64,000 nt of DNA from Altericroceibacterium xinjiangense (GCF_003958635.1 NZ_RSEK01000005.1:186001-250000); one strand, 5' to 3'; positions 1 to 8,049 are shown, numbered from the stretch's first letter. The notes: generated from the letters alone by a model not told the origin. Numbers and translations: made by a program.

Positions 1-93
1 CTGCCGCAGGGATTGCGCATCACGGTCGGCACGCGAGAGCAGATGGACGACATCGCCGCGGCCTTGCGGGACCTCAGCGGGAACGCGGCGTGA
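1..93 (+). CDS. hisC: Histidinol-phosphate aminotransferase, C-terminal end only
   Basis: Only the last 30 codons and the stop are inside the window; the gene starts to the left. The tail contains LRITVGTREQMDDI, the usual C-terminal signature of histidinol-phosphate aminotransferase (a PLP enzyme of histidine biosynthesis that in many alphaproteobacteria also serves aromatic amino-acid transamination). Its TGA stop overlaps the GTG start of the following dehydrogenase gene by four bases (GTGA), so the two are translationally coupled. The hisC-tyrC pairing is well known in alphaproteobacteria and supports the call, which otherwise rests on a short stretch. Confidence 0.75.
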   Translation: MPQGLRITVGTREQMDDIAAALRDLSGNAA

Positions 94-998
94 CGTTCCA
101 GCGGGTCGCCATCATCGGGCTGGGCCTGCTGGGCGGCTCCATCGGGCTGGCCGTGGCGCGGTATCTCCCGGATGTCTCCACCCGGGGGTTCGATATCGAT
201 CCCGACGTGCGCCAGCGCGCTCGCGAAATCGGCTTGGTGGGCGAAGTGTGCGATGAAGCCGCCGACGCAGTGCGCGAAGCCGATCTGGTGATCCTGTGCG
301 TGCCGGTGGGCGCGATGGGCGAGACAGCGCGCGGGATCGCAGGCGTCCTGCCCGCAGATGCGCTCATCAGCGATGTCGGGTCCTCGAAACAAGGCATCAC
401 GCGAGTGCTGGGGGAAGCCTTGCCGAATCACGCGGTGATCCCGGCTCACCCCGTTGCGGGGACGGAGCATAGCGGACCCGATGCGGGCTTTGCCGCTCTG
501 TTCCGCCATCGCTGGTGCATTATCACTCCGCCTGCAGGCGCCGATCCGGACCGGGTGGAGCGGCTGGCGGCCTTTTGGAGGGGACTGGGCGCGACAGTCG
601 AAACGATGGACGCAGAACATCACGATCTGGTTCTGGCCGTCACCAGCCATATTCCGCATCTGATCGCCTACACGATCGTCGGCACTGCGTCCGACCTTGA
701 AGATGTCACTCGGTCCGAGGTCATCAAGTACTCCGCCGGCGGCTTCCGGGACTTCACCCGGATCGCCGCGTCCGATCCGACGATGTGGCGCGACGTGTTC
801 CTCAACAACCGGGAAGCGGTGCTGGAAATGCTTGATCGGTTCCTGACCGATCTGGCGCACATGCGCGAGGCAATCCGCGCCGGCGATGGCGAGACGATGT
901 TCGACTTGTTTACGCGGACGCGGGCGGTGCGCCGATCGATCATCGAATTGGGCCAGGACGACGCACGGCCCGATTTCGGCCGCGCCAGCCTCAGCTGA
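90..998 (+). CDS. tyrC: Prephenate/arogenate (cyclohexadienyl) dehydrogenase
   Basis: 302 residues, GTG start overlapping the hisC stop. Catalyses NAD(P)-dependent oxidative decarboxylation of prephenate or arogenate in tyrosine biosynthesis, in the cytoplasm. The N-terminus has the Rossmann glycine motif GLGLLGGSIGLA (about residues 10-21); the middle carries the family signature HPVAGTEHSGP (about residues 116-126), followed by the all-helical dehydrogenase domain with TSHIPHL. Length is typical of the single-domain enzyme, with no fused chorismate mutase or ACT domain. Whether prephenate or arogenate is preferred cannot be read from the sequence. The downstream neighbour is convergent with only three bases between stops. 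Confidence 0.9.
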   Translation: MTFQRVAIIGLGLLGGSIGLAVARYLPDVSTRGFDIDPDVRQRAREIGLVGEVCDEAADAVREADLVILCVPVGAMGETARGIAGVLPADALISDVGSSKQGITRVLGEALPNHAVIPAHPVAGTEHSGPDAGFAALFRHRWCIITPPAGADPDRVERLAAFWRGLGATVETMDAEHHDLVLAVTSHIPHLIAYTIVGTASDLEDVTRSEVIKYSAGGFRDFTRIAASDPTMWRDVFLNNREAVLEMLDRFLTDLAHMREAIRAGDGETMFDLFTRTRAVRRSIIELGQDDARPDFGRASLS

Positions 999-1001
999 GC
1001 G

Positions 1002-1682
1002 TCAGGAGTTCAGCCGGTTGATTGCAGCGTGGACCCGGGCTTCGACGTCCTCTCGCGCAAGGCCGGGGGGAATAGCCTCTCCGAAGTGCAGCGTGATCGT
1101 GCCCTTCCGTTTCCACTTGCGCTGATACAGTGGCCCGCTGTCGACCGCCACCGGGATTACCGGCAGCCCCAGCATCTTGTACAAGCCGGCAAAGCCGGAC
1201 CGAAGCTCCGGCTCTGTTCCATGCGGCACGCGCGTGCCTTCAGGAAAAATCACCAGCGGCCGGCCGGTTGCCGCGAAGCGCCGAGCTTCAGCCATCATGC
1301 TGCGCAGCGCCTTGGCACCCTGGTTTCGGGCCACCGGCACGCCGCCATACGCCCGTGCGGCGCGGCCCCAGCCGGGTAAGGTGAACAATTCCTGCTTTGC
1401 GAAAATCACCGGGCGATAGAGCGTGGTCGGAAGATCGATCGCCTCGAAAAAGCTTTCATGCTTGAAGGCGTAGAGCGCCGCGCCTTCCGGCCTGTCTCCC
1501 ACTTGCCGCACGTGAATTCCGAGGATGCGCCGCACGCATGAACGGTGAAAGCGAGACCAGCCGTCGGCGACTTGGCGCAGCGCCTCGTCACTCAGCCGGG
1601 GAGCGATCAAGGCGGCGATCAGATAAAGCGGTGTTCCGCCGTAGAACACGCCGTAAAACAAGAGGCTGCGCAGGACTGCCAC
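1002..1682 (-). CDS. 1-acyl-sn-glycerol-3-phosphate acyltransferase family (PlsC-like)
   Basis: 226 residues, GTG start three bases after the stop of the ydcF-like gene, so the two form an operon. The N-terminal hydrophobic segment (about residues 4-30) suggests membrane attachment. The acyltransferase motif I reads KHESFFEAID, that is H-x4-E instead of the textbook H-x4-D; this Glu form occurs in an alphaproteobacterial subfamily. Motif III is intact as FPEGTR, and a GVPVARN block lies between. The likely role is acylation of a lysophospholipid at the inner face of the cytoplasmic membrane. Whether it is the housekeeping PlsC or an accessory paralogue is not decided by sequence. Confidence 0.82.
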   Translation of the reverse strand: MAVLRSLLFYGVFYGGTPLYLIAALIAPRLSDEALRQVADGWSRFHRSCVRRILGIHVRQVGDRPEGAALYAFKHESFFEAIDLPTTLYRPVIFAKQELFTLPGWGRAARAYGGVPVARNQGAKALRSMMAEARRFAATGRPLVIFPEGTRVPHGTEPELRSGFAGLYKMLGLPVIPVAVDSGPLYQRKWKRKGTITLHFGEAIPPGLAREDVEARVHAAINRLNS

Positions 1683-1685
1683 GCC

Positions 1686-2219
1686 TCAGATCCGGTCCAG
1701 GGCCCAGACGGCGGCCGCAGCGAGCAGCTTGTTGTATTCCAGGAACAGGATCCACAGCGAAGGCTGGGTCTGTACGGCGTCCAGCAGGATACCGGTTCCG
1801 GAAGGAAGCGTTTGCTCCAGTTCCAGGGCCGTTCGGCGCATATGCCAGTCGGAAGTCACGAGGCGCAGCGATTGGAAGCCCTTCTGGTCCATCCATGCGG
1901 CCGTTTCCCGCGCATTGCCCCGGGTGTCGAGGGCATCGAACCCCAAGGTGATGCAGCAGTCCATCAGCGTATCGGAAGCGCCGTAAATCGCCGCGAATTC
2001 CTGAGGTTTCACGTCCAGGCCAACCCCGGTGACCAGCATGTGATCGGCAGTTCCCTGCCGGAGGAGAGACAGCCCGCGCTCGATGCGGCCGCCGCTGCCC
2101 GTCGGAACCACGATCGCGTCGGTCTCCTGCAGCCCGGCTGGCAGCGGCAAGGCCACCGCGAACCACAGGAAGCCGAATACCCACGCGACCAGCAACGTGG
2201 CAAGCAGGCGCCGGATCAC
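1686..2219 (-). CDS. YdcF/SanA family protein (DUF218)
   Basis: 177 residues with a GTG start. An N-terminal membrane anchor (about residues 5-26) is followed by a periplasmic DUF218 domain: TDAIVVPTGSGGRIERGL opens the fold, and RGNARETAAWM and LVTSDWHMRRT are the other conserved blocks. The biochemical function of the family is unsettled; SanA/YdcF proteins are linked to envelope barrier function. It is translated with the downstream acyltransferase gene and may itself be coupled to a 23-codon ORF just upstream (GTGA overlap). In related genomes this gene usually follows ftsE-ftsX, which are absent here. Confidence 0.8.
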   Translation of the reverse strand: MIRRLLATLLVAWVFGFLWFAVALPLPAGLQETDAIVVPTGSGGRIERGLSLLRQGTADHMLVTGVGLDVKPQEFAAIYGASDTLMDCCITLGFDALDTRGNARETAAWMDQKGFQSLRLVTSDWHMRRTALELEQTLPSGTGILLDAVQTQPSLWILFLEYNKLLAAAAVWALDRI

Positions 2220-2287
2220 AGGCCCCGCCTCATCAGCGACACCCGGATGGACGAACGGGACGGGTGACCGAGACGAACCATGAGCAT
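2216..2287 (-). CDS. Possible 23-residue leader or small ORF coupled to the ydcF-like gene
   Basis: A short ORF (MLMVRLGHPSRSSIRV..., basic, no membrane segment) starts at an ATG about ten bases after a GGAGG sequence and ends in a TGA that overlaps the GTG of the ydcF-like gene (GTGA). The good ribosome binding site and the stop-start overlap are what make it worth recording. It could be a coupling leader peptide, the worn-down end of a lost upstream gene, or chance. Nothing recognisable is encoded. Confidence 0.3.
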   Translation of the reverse strand: MLMVRLGHPSRSSIRVSLMRRGL

Positions 2288-2391
2288 GCAGCTATAGCCT
2301 CCGATCGGCGCGGAAAAAACCCATCCGCCCCTTCGCTGTCTTCCATCCTGTCTTGTTGCCGCTGCCGTGCCATGCTTAGTGTCGGTCCGCC

Positions 2392-3138
2392 ATGATCATC
2401 GCTTGTCCCGATTGCAATACGCGGTACGCCGTGGCCGATAGCGCAATCCGGCCGGAAGGGCGGACCGTCCGCTGCGCCAAGTGCGGACACAGCTGGTTTC
2501 AGGAGGGGCCGCAAGCCGCGCTTGACGATGCCCCTGTTTCCGAAGCGGCAGCCGAGCCTGCTCCCACGGAGGAGCCGGCGGTACCGCCGGTCGATCCGGG
2601 GCCCGTGGCGGAACTCCGATCCGAACACGAAACCGCGGCAAGGGCGGCGGATATCTCCGAAGACGATGCAGCCGGGTCCCGTTTCGATCCGAAGCCGCTG
2701 TTCGCATCGCGCAGGGCGCCGCTCCGGTTCTGGGCCTGGGTTGTCGGGATCGTGCTGCTGATAGCCGCGGCCACTGTTGCGGCCGGCTACTATCTGGGAT
2801 TGCCTGGCTGGGCTCCAGCCGGCGCGAACACGTTTGCGCAGGACCAGCCCGGCTTGCGGCTGGACTTCCCGGCCGCCCGGCAGGAACGGCACCGGCTTCC
2901 AAATGGAACCGAGTTCTTCAACGCGAGCGGCACCATCACCAACACCGGCAGCACGACACGCCGGGTGCCGCCAATCCTGATCGTGCTGCGGGATGCGGAA
3001 GAGCGTATCGTCTATCGCTGGGATGTCATCTCGCCAAAACGCAGCCTGGCCCCGGGCGAAACGATCGCGGTCAACGAAGCCATGGCCGATATTCCCTTGT
3101 CCGCCACGGTGGCGGAAATCGGCTGGAAACCCGACTGA
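2392..3138 (+). CDS. MJ0042-type zinc-ribbon membrane protein with DUF3426 domain
   Basis: 248 residues. The N-terminus is a classic MJ0042 zinc ribbon: MIIACPDCNTRY followed by VRCAKCGHSW gives two CxxC knuckles (Cys 5/8 and 28/31). An acidic, proline-rich linker leads to one transmembrane helix (about residues 110-133) and a periplasmic DUF3426 domain of about 110 residues with the pattern FFNASGTITNTGS. The function is unknown; such proteins are common in Proteobacteria as single-copy membrane proteins. The start is clear because the zinc ribbon begins at residue 1. It is divergent from the ydcF-like operon. Confidence 0.82.
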   Translation: MIIACPDCNTRYAVADSAIRPEGRTVRCAKCGHSWFQEGPQAALDDAPVSEAAAEPAPTEEPAVPPVDPGPVAELRSEHETAARAADISEDDAAGSRFDPKPLFASRRAPLRFWAWVVGIVLLIAAATVAAGYYLGLPGWAPAGANTFAQDQPGLRLDFPAARQERHRLPNGTEFFNASGTITNTGSTTRRVPPILIVLRDAEERIVYRWDVISPKRSLAPGETIAVNEAMADIPLSATVAEIGWKPD

Positions 3139-3158
3139 CCTGCTTTGGGAGCGCCTAT

Positions 3159-4889
3159 TCAGGCGGCGAGTTCAAACGGTTCGATTTCGCCTGAAAGGTA
3201 AAGCTTCTTCGCTTTGGCGCGAGAAAGCTTGCCCGAGCTGGTGCGCGGCAGCGTGCGCGGGGGAACCAGTTCGACCACGCAGTTCATCCCGGTGATCGAG
3301 CGGACCTTGTCCCGGATTTCATCGTGCAGCCTCAGCCGCTCCTGGGGATCGCTGACCCGGCAATGGACCAGTACGGCGGGCACTTCCTCGCCATTCTCCG
3401 TCTCCACGGAAAACGCTGCGATGTCGCCTTGGTGGAATCCGGGAAGCTGCTCCACCGCCCACTCAATATCCTGCGGCCAGTGGTTCTTGCCGTTGATGAT
3501 GATCATGTCCTTCGCCCGCCCGACGATGAACAAGTACCCATCGGCCATGTAGCCCATGTCGCCGGTGTCCAGCCACCCGTCTACCAGACAGGCCTCGGTC
3601 GCCTCCGGATCGCGGAAGTAGGAATGCATCACGCTCGGCCCCCGGCACCAGACCTTGCCGATCTGGTGGTCCGGCTTGGGCTTCCCGCTCTCTCCTCGAA
3701 TCTCGACGTCCATGTCGAGCACGGGCTTGCCGCAGTTGACGATCGCGCGGTAGCGGGCGGGTCGAGACAAGTCGCGCGGACGGCCGGACAGTCTTTCCTC
3801 TTCCACCAGTTCCACCCGGATGCCTTCGCCCGGCGGCATGATGGTAACCGCAAGCGTCGCTTCGGCCAGCCCATAGCTCGGCAGAAAGGCACTGGCGGAA
3901 AAACCGGCCTCGGCAAAGGCATTGACGAAGCTCTGCATCACGTCCGGGCGAATCATGTCCGCTCCGTTTCCGGCGATGCGCCAGCGTGAAAGATCGAATC
4001 GTTCGGCCACCGAGGACTGGCTGGATATGCGCCGCGCGCAGATATCGTACCCGAACGTAGGTGAGTAGGAGAGCGTCGTGCCTTGATTGCGGCTAATCAT
4101 GTCCAACCAGGCGAGCGGACGGCGGGCAAAATCCTCCGTCTTCAGGTAATCGGTCGAAACCTGGTTCGCGATCGGCGAGAGGAAGCAGCCGACGAGCCCC
4201 ATGTCATGATACCAAGGCAGCCAGCTGACGCAGCGGTCCTCCGCCACCAGTTCCATCCCGATTCCGTGGCCACGCAGATTGTTGAGCAGGGCGCGGTGGG
4301 TGACGGCGACCCCGTGCGGAAAGCGAGTCGATCCGGATGAGTACTGAAGGTAGCAGATATCGTCCGGGCGCTGTTCCGGCAGAGGGGCGTCGCCTTGCGC
4401 AAGAGTAGCGAACTCGGCGTAGCTCATCGCAGAGCAGCCATGTCGCTGCGCGGCCTTGCCGGCCATTTCGGACAATTCGGCCGGATACAGCAGAAGCTCG
4501 GGATCGGAGCTGTCCAGCTGGACCGCAATCTGATCGATGTAGCTTTCCTTGCCGCCGAAGCTCGTCGGCAGCGGCAGCGGGACCGGCCAGGCACCGGCAT
4601 ACACGGTTCCGCAGAACAAGGCGGCGAATTCCGGTCCGGTTTCGGCGACGAGGGCTACCCGGTCCCCCGGACAGACGCCCCGCGCGATCAGCCGGCGGGC
4701 CGCGGCAAGCGCGTCTTCCCTCAGCTCCGCGAATGGATACGCGCGCACCAGATTGCCCCGCGGATCGTGGAGGTTGAGTCCGCGCGATCCACTGGCGGCG
4801 TAATCGACCGCTTCGCCAAAGGTGGCAAAGTCCGAAAAGCGCCGTTCCAGGCCGCAAGTGTTGGGGGTTGGAGTGTGTGCCTTATCCAT
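3159..4889 (-). CDS. Fatty acyl-AMP ligase (FAAL-type acyl-activating enzyme)
   Basis: 576 residues from the ATG at 4889, which places the family N-terminus correctly; an in-frame extension to 5072 lacks support. ANL-superfamily enzyme that adenylates a fatty acid and passes it to an acyl carrier protein. Motifs: YLQYSSGSTRFPHGV (P-loop-like A3), WLPWYHDMGLVG, SPTFGYDICARR, LPSYGLAEATLAVT, and the core LDTGDMGYMADGYLFIVGR; the C-terminal lysine motif is RTSSGKLSRAKAKKLY. The FGYDICARR and SYGLAEATLA forms are FAAL-like rather than acyl-CoA-synthetase-like. No carrier protein, PKS or NRPS gene adjoins it, so the acceptor is unknown. Divergent from recX. Confidence 0.85.
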   Translation of the reverse strand: MDKAHTPTPNTCGLERRFSDFATFGEAVDYAASGSRGLNLHDPRGNLVRAYPFAELREDALAAARRLIARGVCPGDRVALVAETGPEFAALFCGTVYAGAWPVPLPLPTSFGGKESYIDQIAVQLDSSDPELLLYPAELSEMAGKAAQRHGCSAMSYAEFATLAQGDAPLPEQRPDDICYLQYSSGSTRFPHGVAVTHRALLNNLRGHGIGMELVAEDRCVSWLPWYHDMGLVGCFLSPIANQVSTDYLKTEDFARRPLAWLDMISRNQGTTLSYSPTFGYDICARRISSQSSVAERFDLSRWRIAGNGADMIRPDVMQSFVNAFAEAGFSASAFLPSYGLAEATLAVTIMPPGEGIRVELVEEERLSGRPRDLSRPARYRAIVNCGKPVLDMDVEIRGESGKPKPDHQIGKVWCRGPSVMHSYFRDPEATEACLVDGWLDTGDMGYMADGYLFIVGRAKDMIIINGKNHWPQDIEWAVEQLPGFHQGDIAAFSVETENGEEVPAVLVHCRVSDPQERLRLHDEIRDKVRSITGMNCVVELVPPRTLPRTSSGKLSRAKAKKLYLSGEIEPFELAA

Positions 4890-5031
4890 GTGCGCTTTGT
4901 TGCAGAACCTGTCCGTTGTTGCCTCAACCGCAGGTTCTCTCCCCCGCTCTTGAACGCAGCCTGACCGTTTTTCGCAGGCGCTCCCATAGGCCGGTTTCTC
5001 ATTGCGTGCCAGTGTGGCACGAATATGGCCG

Positions 5032-5595
5032 ATGGAGCGCGATACACGATCCCACGGCCGCCGCAAGCGCACGCCGAAACCTCTCGACCGCGCGCGGCTG
5101 GAGGAACTGGCGCTCGCCTACGTCGCCCGGTTTGCTACTTCGGCCTCTAAACTGGAGCGGTATCTGGTGCGCAAGCTGCGGGAACGGGGCTGGGACGGCG
5201 AAGGCGAGCCCCCCGTCGCCACGCTGGTCGCCCGCTATGTCGATCTGGGTTATGTCGACGATGAAGGGTTTGCGCGGGCAAAGTCCGGCAGCCTGCTGCG
5301 GCGCGGGTACGGCGTCCGCCGGATTCGCCAGTCGCTGGCGGAGGCGGGGATCTCCGAAGACATCCGGGAGCGAATCGGGACGAACGAGCAAGGCCAGCGT
5401 CAGGCCGCGCTGGCGCTGGCGCGGAAACGCCGATTCGGCCCGTTCGGTTTGCAGCCGCTTGACCGGCCGGCCCGTGAAAAGCAGATCGCCGCCATGATGC
5501 GCGCCGGGCATCCGCTCGACAGCGCGCGTGAAATGATCGATGCCCCGAACGTGGATGCGGCCGAGCAGTGGGTGGCCGAAGCCGGAGAGAACTGA
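5032..5595 (+). CDS. recX: RecX-family regulatory protein
   Basis: 187 residues from the ATG at 5032 (an upstream TTG at 5002 is in frame but weaker). RecX binds RecA filaments and modulates recombination. The sequence shows three helical-repeat units: TSASKLERYLVRKLRERGWD, YVDLGYVDDEGFARAKSGSL, then RRGYGVRRIRQSLAEAGI, the last being the family hallmark. The C-terminal unit is looser (KQIAAMMRAGHPLDSAREMI). recA is not adjacent. Downstream genes follow within a few bases, forming the recX-DUF192-NDUFA12-DUF2155 block common in sphingomonads. No SOS box is seen directly upstream. Confidence 0.85.
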   Translation: MERDTRSHGRRKRTPKPLDRARLEELALAYVARFATSASKLERYLVRKLRERGWDGEGEPPVATLVARYVDLGYVDDEGFARAKSGSLLRRGYGVRRIRQSLAEAGISEDIRERIGTNEQGQRQAALALARKRRFGPFGLQPLDRPAREKQIAAMMRAGHPLDSAREMIDAPNVDAAEQWVAEAGEN

Positions 5596-5598
5596 ACC

Positions 5599-6075
5599 AT
5601 GCGTCTGCTGCCAATAGCCTGCCTCGCGCTCACCGCGTGCTCCCCCCAAGCTTTGCCGCAAGCGAACGCGACATCTGCGGAGGCAGTCCGGCATCCCGTT
5701 TCAGGGCTGGAGGTCATCCCGTTGACAGTGGCTGCTCAGGACGGGAAACGGCACACCTTCAAGGTCGAAGTTGCGCAAAGCCCGGAGGAGCAGGCCCGCG
5801 GGCTGATGTTCCGCGAACGGATGGGGACGAACGAGGGAATGCTGTTCCTCAGGAACCCGCCCGGTCCAGCAAGTTTCTGGATGAAGAACACGCTCATCCC
5901 GCTCGACATCATTTTCATCGGTGCCGACCGGCGCGTGATCAACATCGCAGCCGACGCCGTGCCCCATTCCCTCGACCCGCGGGAGTCGGCCGGGTTGACC
6001 GCAGCCGTGCTGGAGCTGAACGGCGGGCGGGCGGCCGAGCTGGGAATCGTACCGGGATCGAAGGTGGAATGGTGA
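5599..6075 (+). CDS. DUF192 family lipoprotein
   Basis: 158 residues. The N-terminal signal ends in a lipobox, LTAC-S (Cys 14), so the mature protein is probably membrane-anchored on the periplasmic side. The DUF192 domain covers nearly all of the rest: QARGLMFRERMGTNEGMLFL and FWMKNTLIPLDIIFI are the two diagnostic blocks. The biochemical role of the family is unknown. It begins three bases after the recX stop and so is co-transcribed with it. Confidence 0.85.
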   Translation: MRLLPIACLALTACSPQALPQANATSAEAVRHPVSGLEVIPLTVAAQDGKRHTFKVEVAQSPEEQARGLMFRERMGTNEGMLFLRNPPGPASFWMKNTLIPLDIIFIGADRRVINIAADAVPHSLDPRESAGLTAAVLELNGGRAAELGIVPGSKVEW

Positions 6076-6120
6076 TGCGCCGCTTGCGCGCGCGCGGGAC
6101 TTGTGGCTAACGCGCTGTCC

Positions 6121-6516
6121 ATGGGAATCCTTTCCAAGATCTTCACCTGGTGGGACGGCGCGACGATCGGCACCGCCCTGGTCAACTGGCGCCATGGCGA
6201 GCATGTCGGCACGGATGCCCAAGGCAACCGCTACTACCGTCATCCGCGCACTGCTTCGGGGCGGGAACGGCGCTGGGTGATCTACACCGGCGCCAACGAT
6301 GCCAGCCGGGTGCCGCCCGAATGGCATGGCTGGCTCCACGGCACCCACGAAGGCGTGCCGGAAAGCTACCTTCCGGCTGCGCGCGTCTGGGAGGCTGACT
6401 TCACTCCCAACGCCACCGGCACGTCCGCCGCTTACCGGCCGCAAGGCGCGCTGGAGCGGGGCGGCAAGCGGGCCCGCGCCACCGGGGATTACGAAGCCTG
6501 GACACCGGACGCCTGA
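6121..6516 (+). CDS. NADH:ubiquinone oxidoreductase accessory subunit, NDUFA12 family
   Basis: 131 residues. Alphaproteobacterial and mitochondrial complex I carries this peripheral subunit (B17.2, NDUFA12) on the cytoplasmic/matrix arm. Family features: GTDAQGNRYYRH, RRWVIYTG and PPEWHGWLHGTHE. The ATG at 6121 gives the usual N-terminus MGILSKIFTWWDG; a GTG at 6103 would add six residues. The other complex I genes are not nearby, which is normal for this subunit. It is followed after two bases by the DUF2155 gene. Confidence 0.88.
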   Translation: MGILSKIFTWWDGATIGTALVNWRHGEHVGTDAQGNRYYRHPRTASGRERRWVIYTGANDASRVPPEWHGWLHGTHEGVPESYLPAARVWEADFTPNATGTSAAYRPQGALERGGKRARATGDYEAWTPDA

Positions 6517-6518
6517 TC

Positions 6519-7034
6519 ATGCGGGCATTGGCCCTTCTCGCGCCGTTGCTGCTGGCTGCTTGCGCCCAGGAGCCGCCGCCGCCCGAGCCGGTTGAAACGC
6601 AGGTGCCGGAAGACCTTGCCACCCAGGCGCCTCCGCCTCCGCAGGCTGCGGGCGACTCGGTGGGGACACCGCTGGCTGAGCGAGTCGCCACGTTGGGTCT
6701 GCTGAACAAGCGGAACGATCTTACCCAGGACATCCAGCTCAAGCCCGGCGAGTCGCGCCGGATCGGTAATGTCGTGATCCGCCTGGCAAGTTGCGAGCGC
6801 ACCGCGCCGTGGGAGAACACGCCGGAAACCGGGGCGTTCGTCCAGGTCTTCGTCAATGAAAGGGCGAGCGTGCGTGAGAGCCTGCGCTGGAACAAGGTAT
6901 TTTCCGGCTGGCTGTTCAAGAACTCGCCCAGCCTCAACGTGCTAGAGCACCCGATTTACGATGTCTGGGTCAAGGACTGCGCGATGAGCTTCCCGGGAGA
7001 GGAAGCACCCGCTTCCTCCACAACCCCGGAATAG
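6519..7034 (+). CDS. DUF2155 family lipoprotein
   Basis: 171 residues. Signal peptide with lipobox LAAC (Cys 15), then a Pro/Glu-rich linker, then a DUF2155 domain (about residues 70-160) with LKPGESRRIGNVVIRLASCE and VFSGWLFKNSPSLNVLEHPIYDVWVKDC. The two conserved cysteines of the domain are present. Function unknown; the family is nearly restricted to alphaproteobacteria. The last 26 codons overlap the 3' end of the convergent aat gene by 79 bases. Confidence 0.85.
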   Translation: MRALALLAPLLLAACAQEPPPPEPVETQVPEDLATQAPPPPQAAGDSVGTPLAERVATLGLLNKRNDLTQDIQLKPGESRRIGNVVIRLASCERTAPWENTPETGAFVQVFVNERASVRESLRWNKVFSGWLFKNSPSLNVLEHPIYDVWVKDCAMSFPGEEAPASSTTPE

Positions 7035-7657
7035 GCGCCCGCCAGATCGCCTGAAGGTCCCGGCGTCGTCGCATGCCGGAGCCGCTCGAGATAGAGCCGC
7101 TGTGACAGCGACACCGCGCCTAGGGAGGCGAGGTGATCGGTAATGAACTGGCAGTCCAGCAATTCGTACCCGCCCCGGCGCATCAGCGCGACCAGCCAGG
7201 CCAGCGCCACTTTCGAAGCGTTGGAGGCGCGGCTGAACATGCTTTCCCCGCAGAATACCCGGTCAAACGATACGCCGTAGAGGCCGCCGACCAGATCGTC
7301 CCCCTGCCAGCATTCGATCGAATGGGCGTGGCCGATCATGTGCAGCGCGCGATAGCTCGCGCCGATTCGGCCGCTGATCCAGCTTTCCGGATAGTTCGGG
7401 CGCGGAGCGGCGCAGGCCGCGATCACGTCTTCGAACGCGGTGTTCAAGGTGACGCGGAAGCGATCCTGGCGCACGGCTTTCGCAAGGGAGCGGGAGCAGC
7501 GGAAATTGTCCAGCGGGAGAATCGCCCTTTCCCGAGGTTCCACCCAGAAGACTTCCGGATCATCCCGCCGATCGGACATGGGAAAGATGCCGCTGCGGTA
7601 AGCCAGCAGCAGCAGGTCCGATGGAATGATCTGCGGCGGTTCCGCAAGCGTACTCAT
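6956..7657 (-). CDS. aat: Leucyl/phenylalanyl-tRNA--protein transferase
   Basis: 233 residues from the ATG at 7657, which has AGGAG six bases upstream; a longer in-frame start at 7693 is not supported. The enzyme adds Leu or Phe to the N-terminus of proteins beginning with Arg or Lys, feeding the ClpAP N-end rule pathway. Diagnostic blocks: AYRSGIFPM, WVEPRERAI, PESWISGRIGASYRALH, VGGLYGVSFDRVFCGESMFS and LLDCQFITDHLASLGA. Length equals the E. coli protein. Its C-terminal 26 codons are antisense to the end of the DUF2155 gene. Confidence 0.92.
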   Translation of the reverse strand: MSTLAEPPQIIPSDLLLLAYRSGIFPMSDRRDDPEVFWVEPRERAILPLDNFRCSRSLAKAVRQDRFRVTLNTAFEDVIAACAAPRPNYPESWISGRIGASYRALHMIGHAHSIECWQGDDLVGGLYGVSFDRVFCGESMFSRASNASKVALAWLVALMRRGGYELLDCQFITDHLASLGAVSLSQRLYLERLRHATTPGPSGDLAGAYSGVVEEAGASSPGKLIAQSLTQTS

Positions 7658-7728
7658 GGTGCTCCTGATGCTCTTTGCCTCCTCGCTTGCCAAGCGTAAG
7701 ACACCGTACTACAGCCCGAACCGCCTGT

Positions 7729-7804
7729 AGGAGTGTAGCTCAGCTGGTAGAGCATCGGTCTCCAAAACCGAGGGCCGTGGGTTCGAGTCCCTCCACTCCT
7801 GCCA
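7729..7804 (+). tRNA. tRNA-Trp (anticodon CCA)
   Basis: 76 bases including an encoded CCA end. The acceptor stem AGGAGTG pairs with CACTCCT, the D arm contains AGCTCAGCTGGTAGAGC, the anticodon loop is CTCCAAA with anticodon CCA, and the T arm contains GGTTCGAGTCC. All stems close. In many proteobacteria tRNA-Trp precedes secE-nusG, but here it is followed by a terminator and a small SOS-type gene. Confidence 0.97.
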
Positions 7805-7883
7805 TTTTCCCACCGTGAGCCTGCAAAGGCCCGGTGGTGCTGGCAGCGGCCAGAAAACAGTTACCAATTATAGAAGCGCAAAC

Positions 7884-7926
7884 AGGCCATCTTCCGGAGA
7901 GTTCCGGACGGTGGCCTGACTTTTTT
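7884..7926 (+). terminator. Rho-independent terminator after tRNA-Trp
   Basis: AGGCCA pairs with TGGCCT, and an inner TCCGGA pairs with a second TCCGGA around a short loop; the hairpin is followed by GAC and a run of six T. It would end the tRNA-Trp transcript. Confidence 0.8.
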
Positions 7927-7969
7927 GCGGAATCGCCGATTCGCAGCTCGGCGAAATTTGTGCCGGGAG

Positions 7970-8008
7970 TTGCCGAGGCGAGACTTTTTGGTAGAACAGA
8001 TATGGAAC
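7970..8008 (+). promoter_or_regulatory. Candidate SOS-regulated promoter with alphaproteobacterial LexA box
   Basis: TTGCCG (7970-7975), a 16-base spacer and TAGAAC (7992-7997) look like a sigma-70-type promoter. Overlapping the -10 is a perfect direct repeat GAAC-N7-GAAC (7994-8008), the LexA operator form known from alphaproteobacteria (GTTC-N7-GTTC on the other strand). The site lies 42 bases before the start of a 30-codon membrane-peptide gene. LexA control is an inference from this match and its placement. Confidence 0.6.
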
Positions 8009-8049
8009 GAAACAGAAACAGATCGTGATTCTTTGCGTGGAGATGTGCC

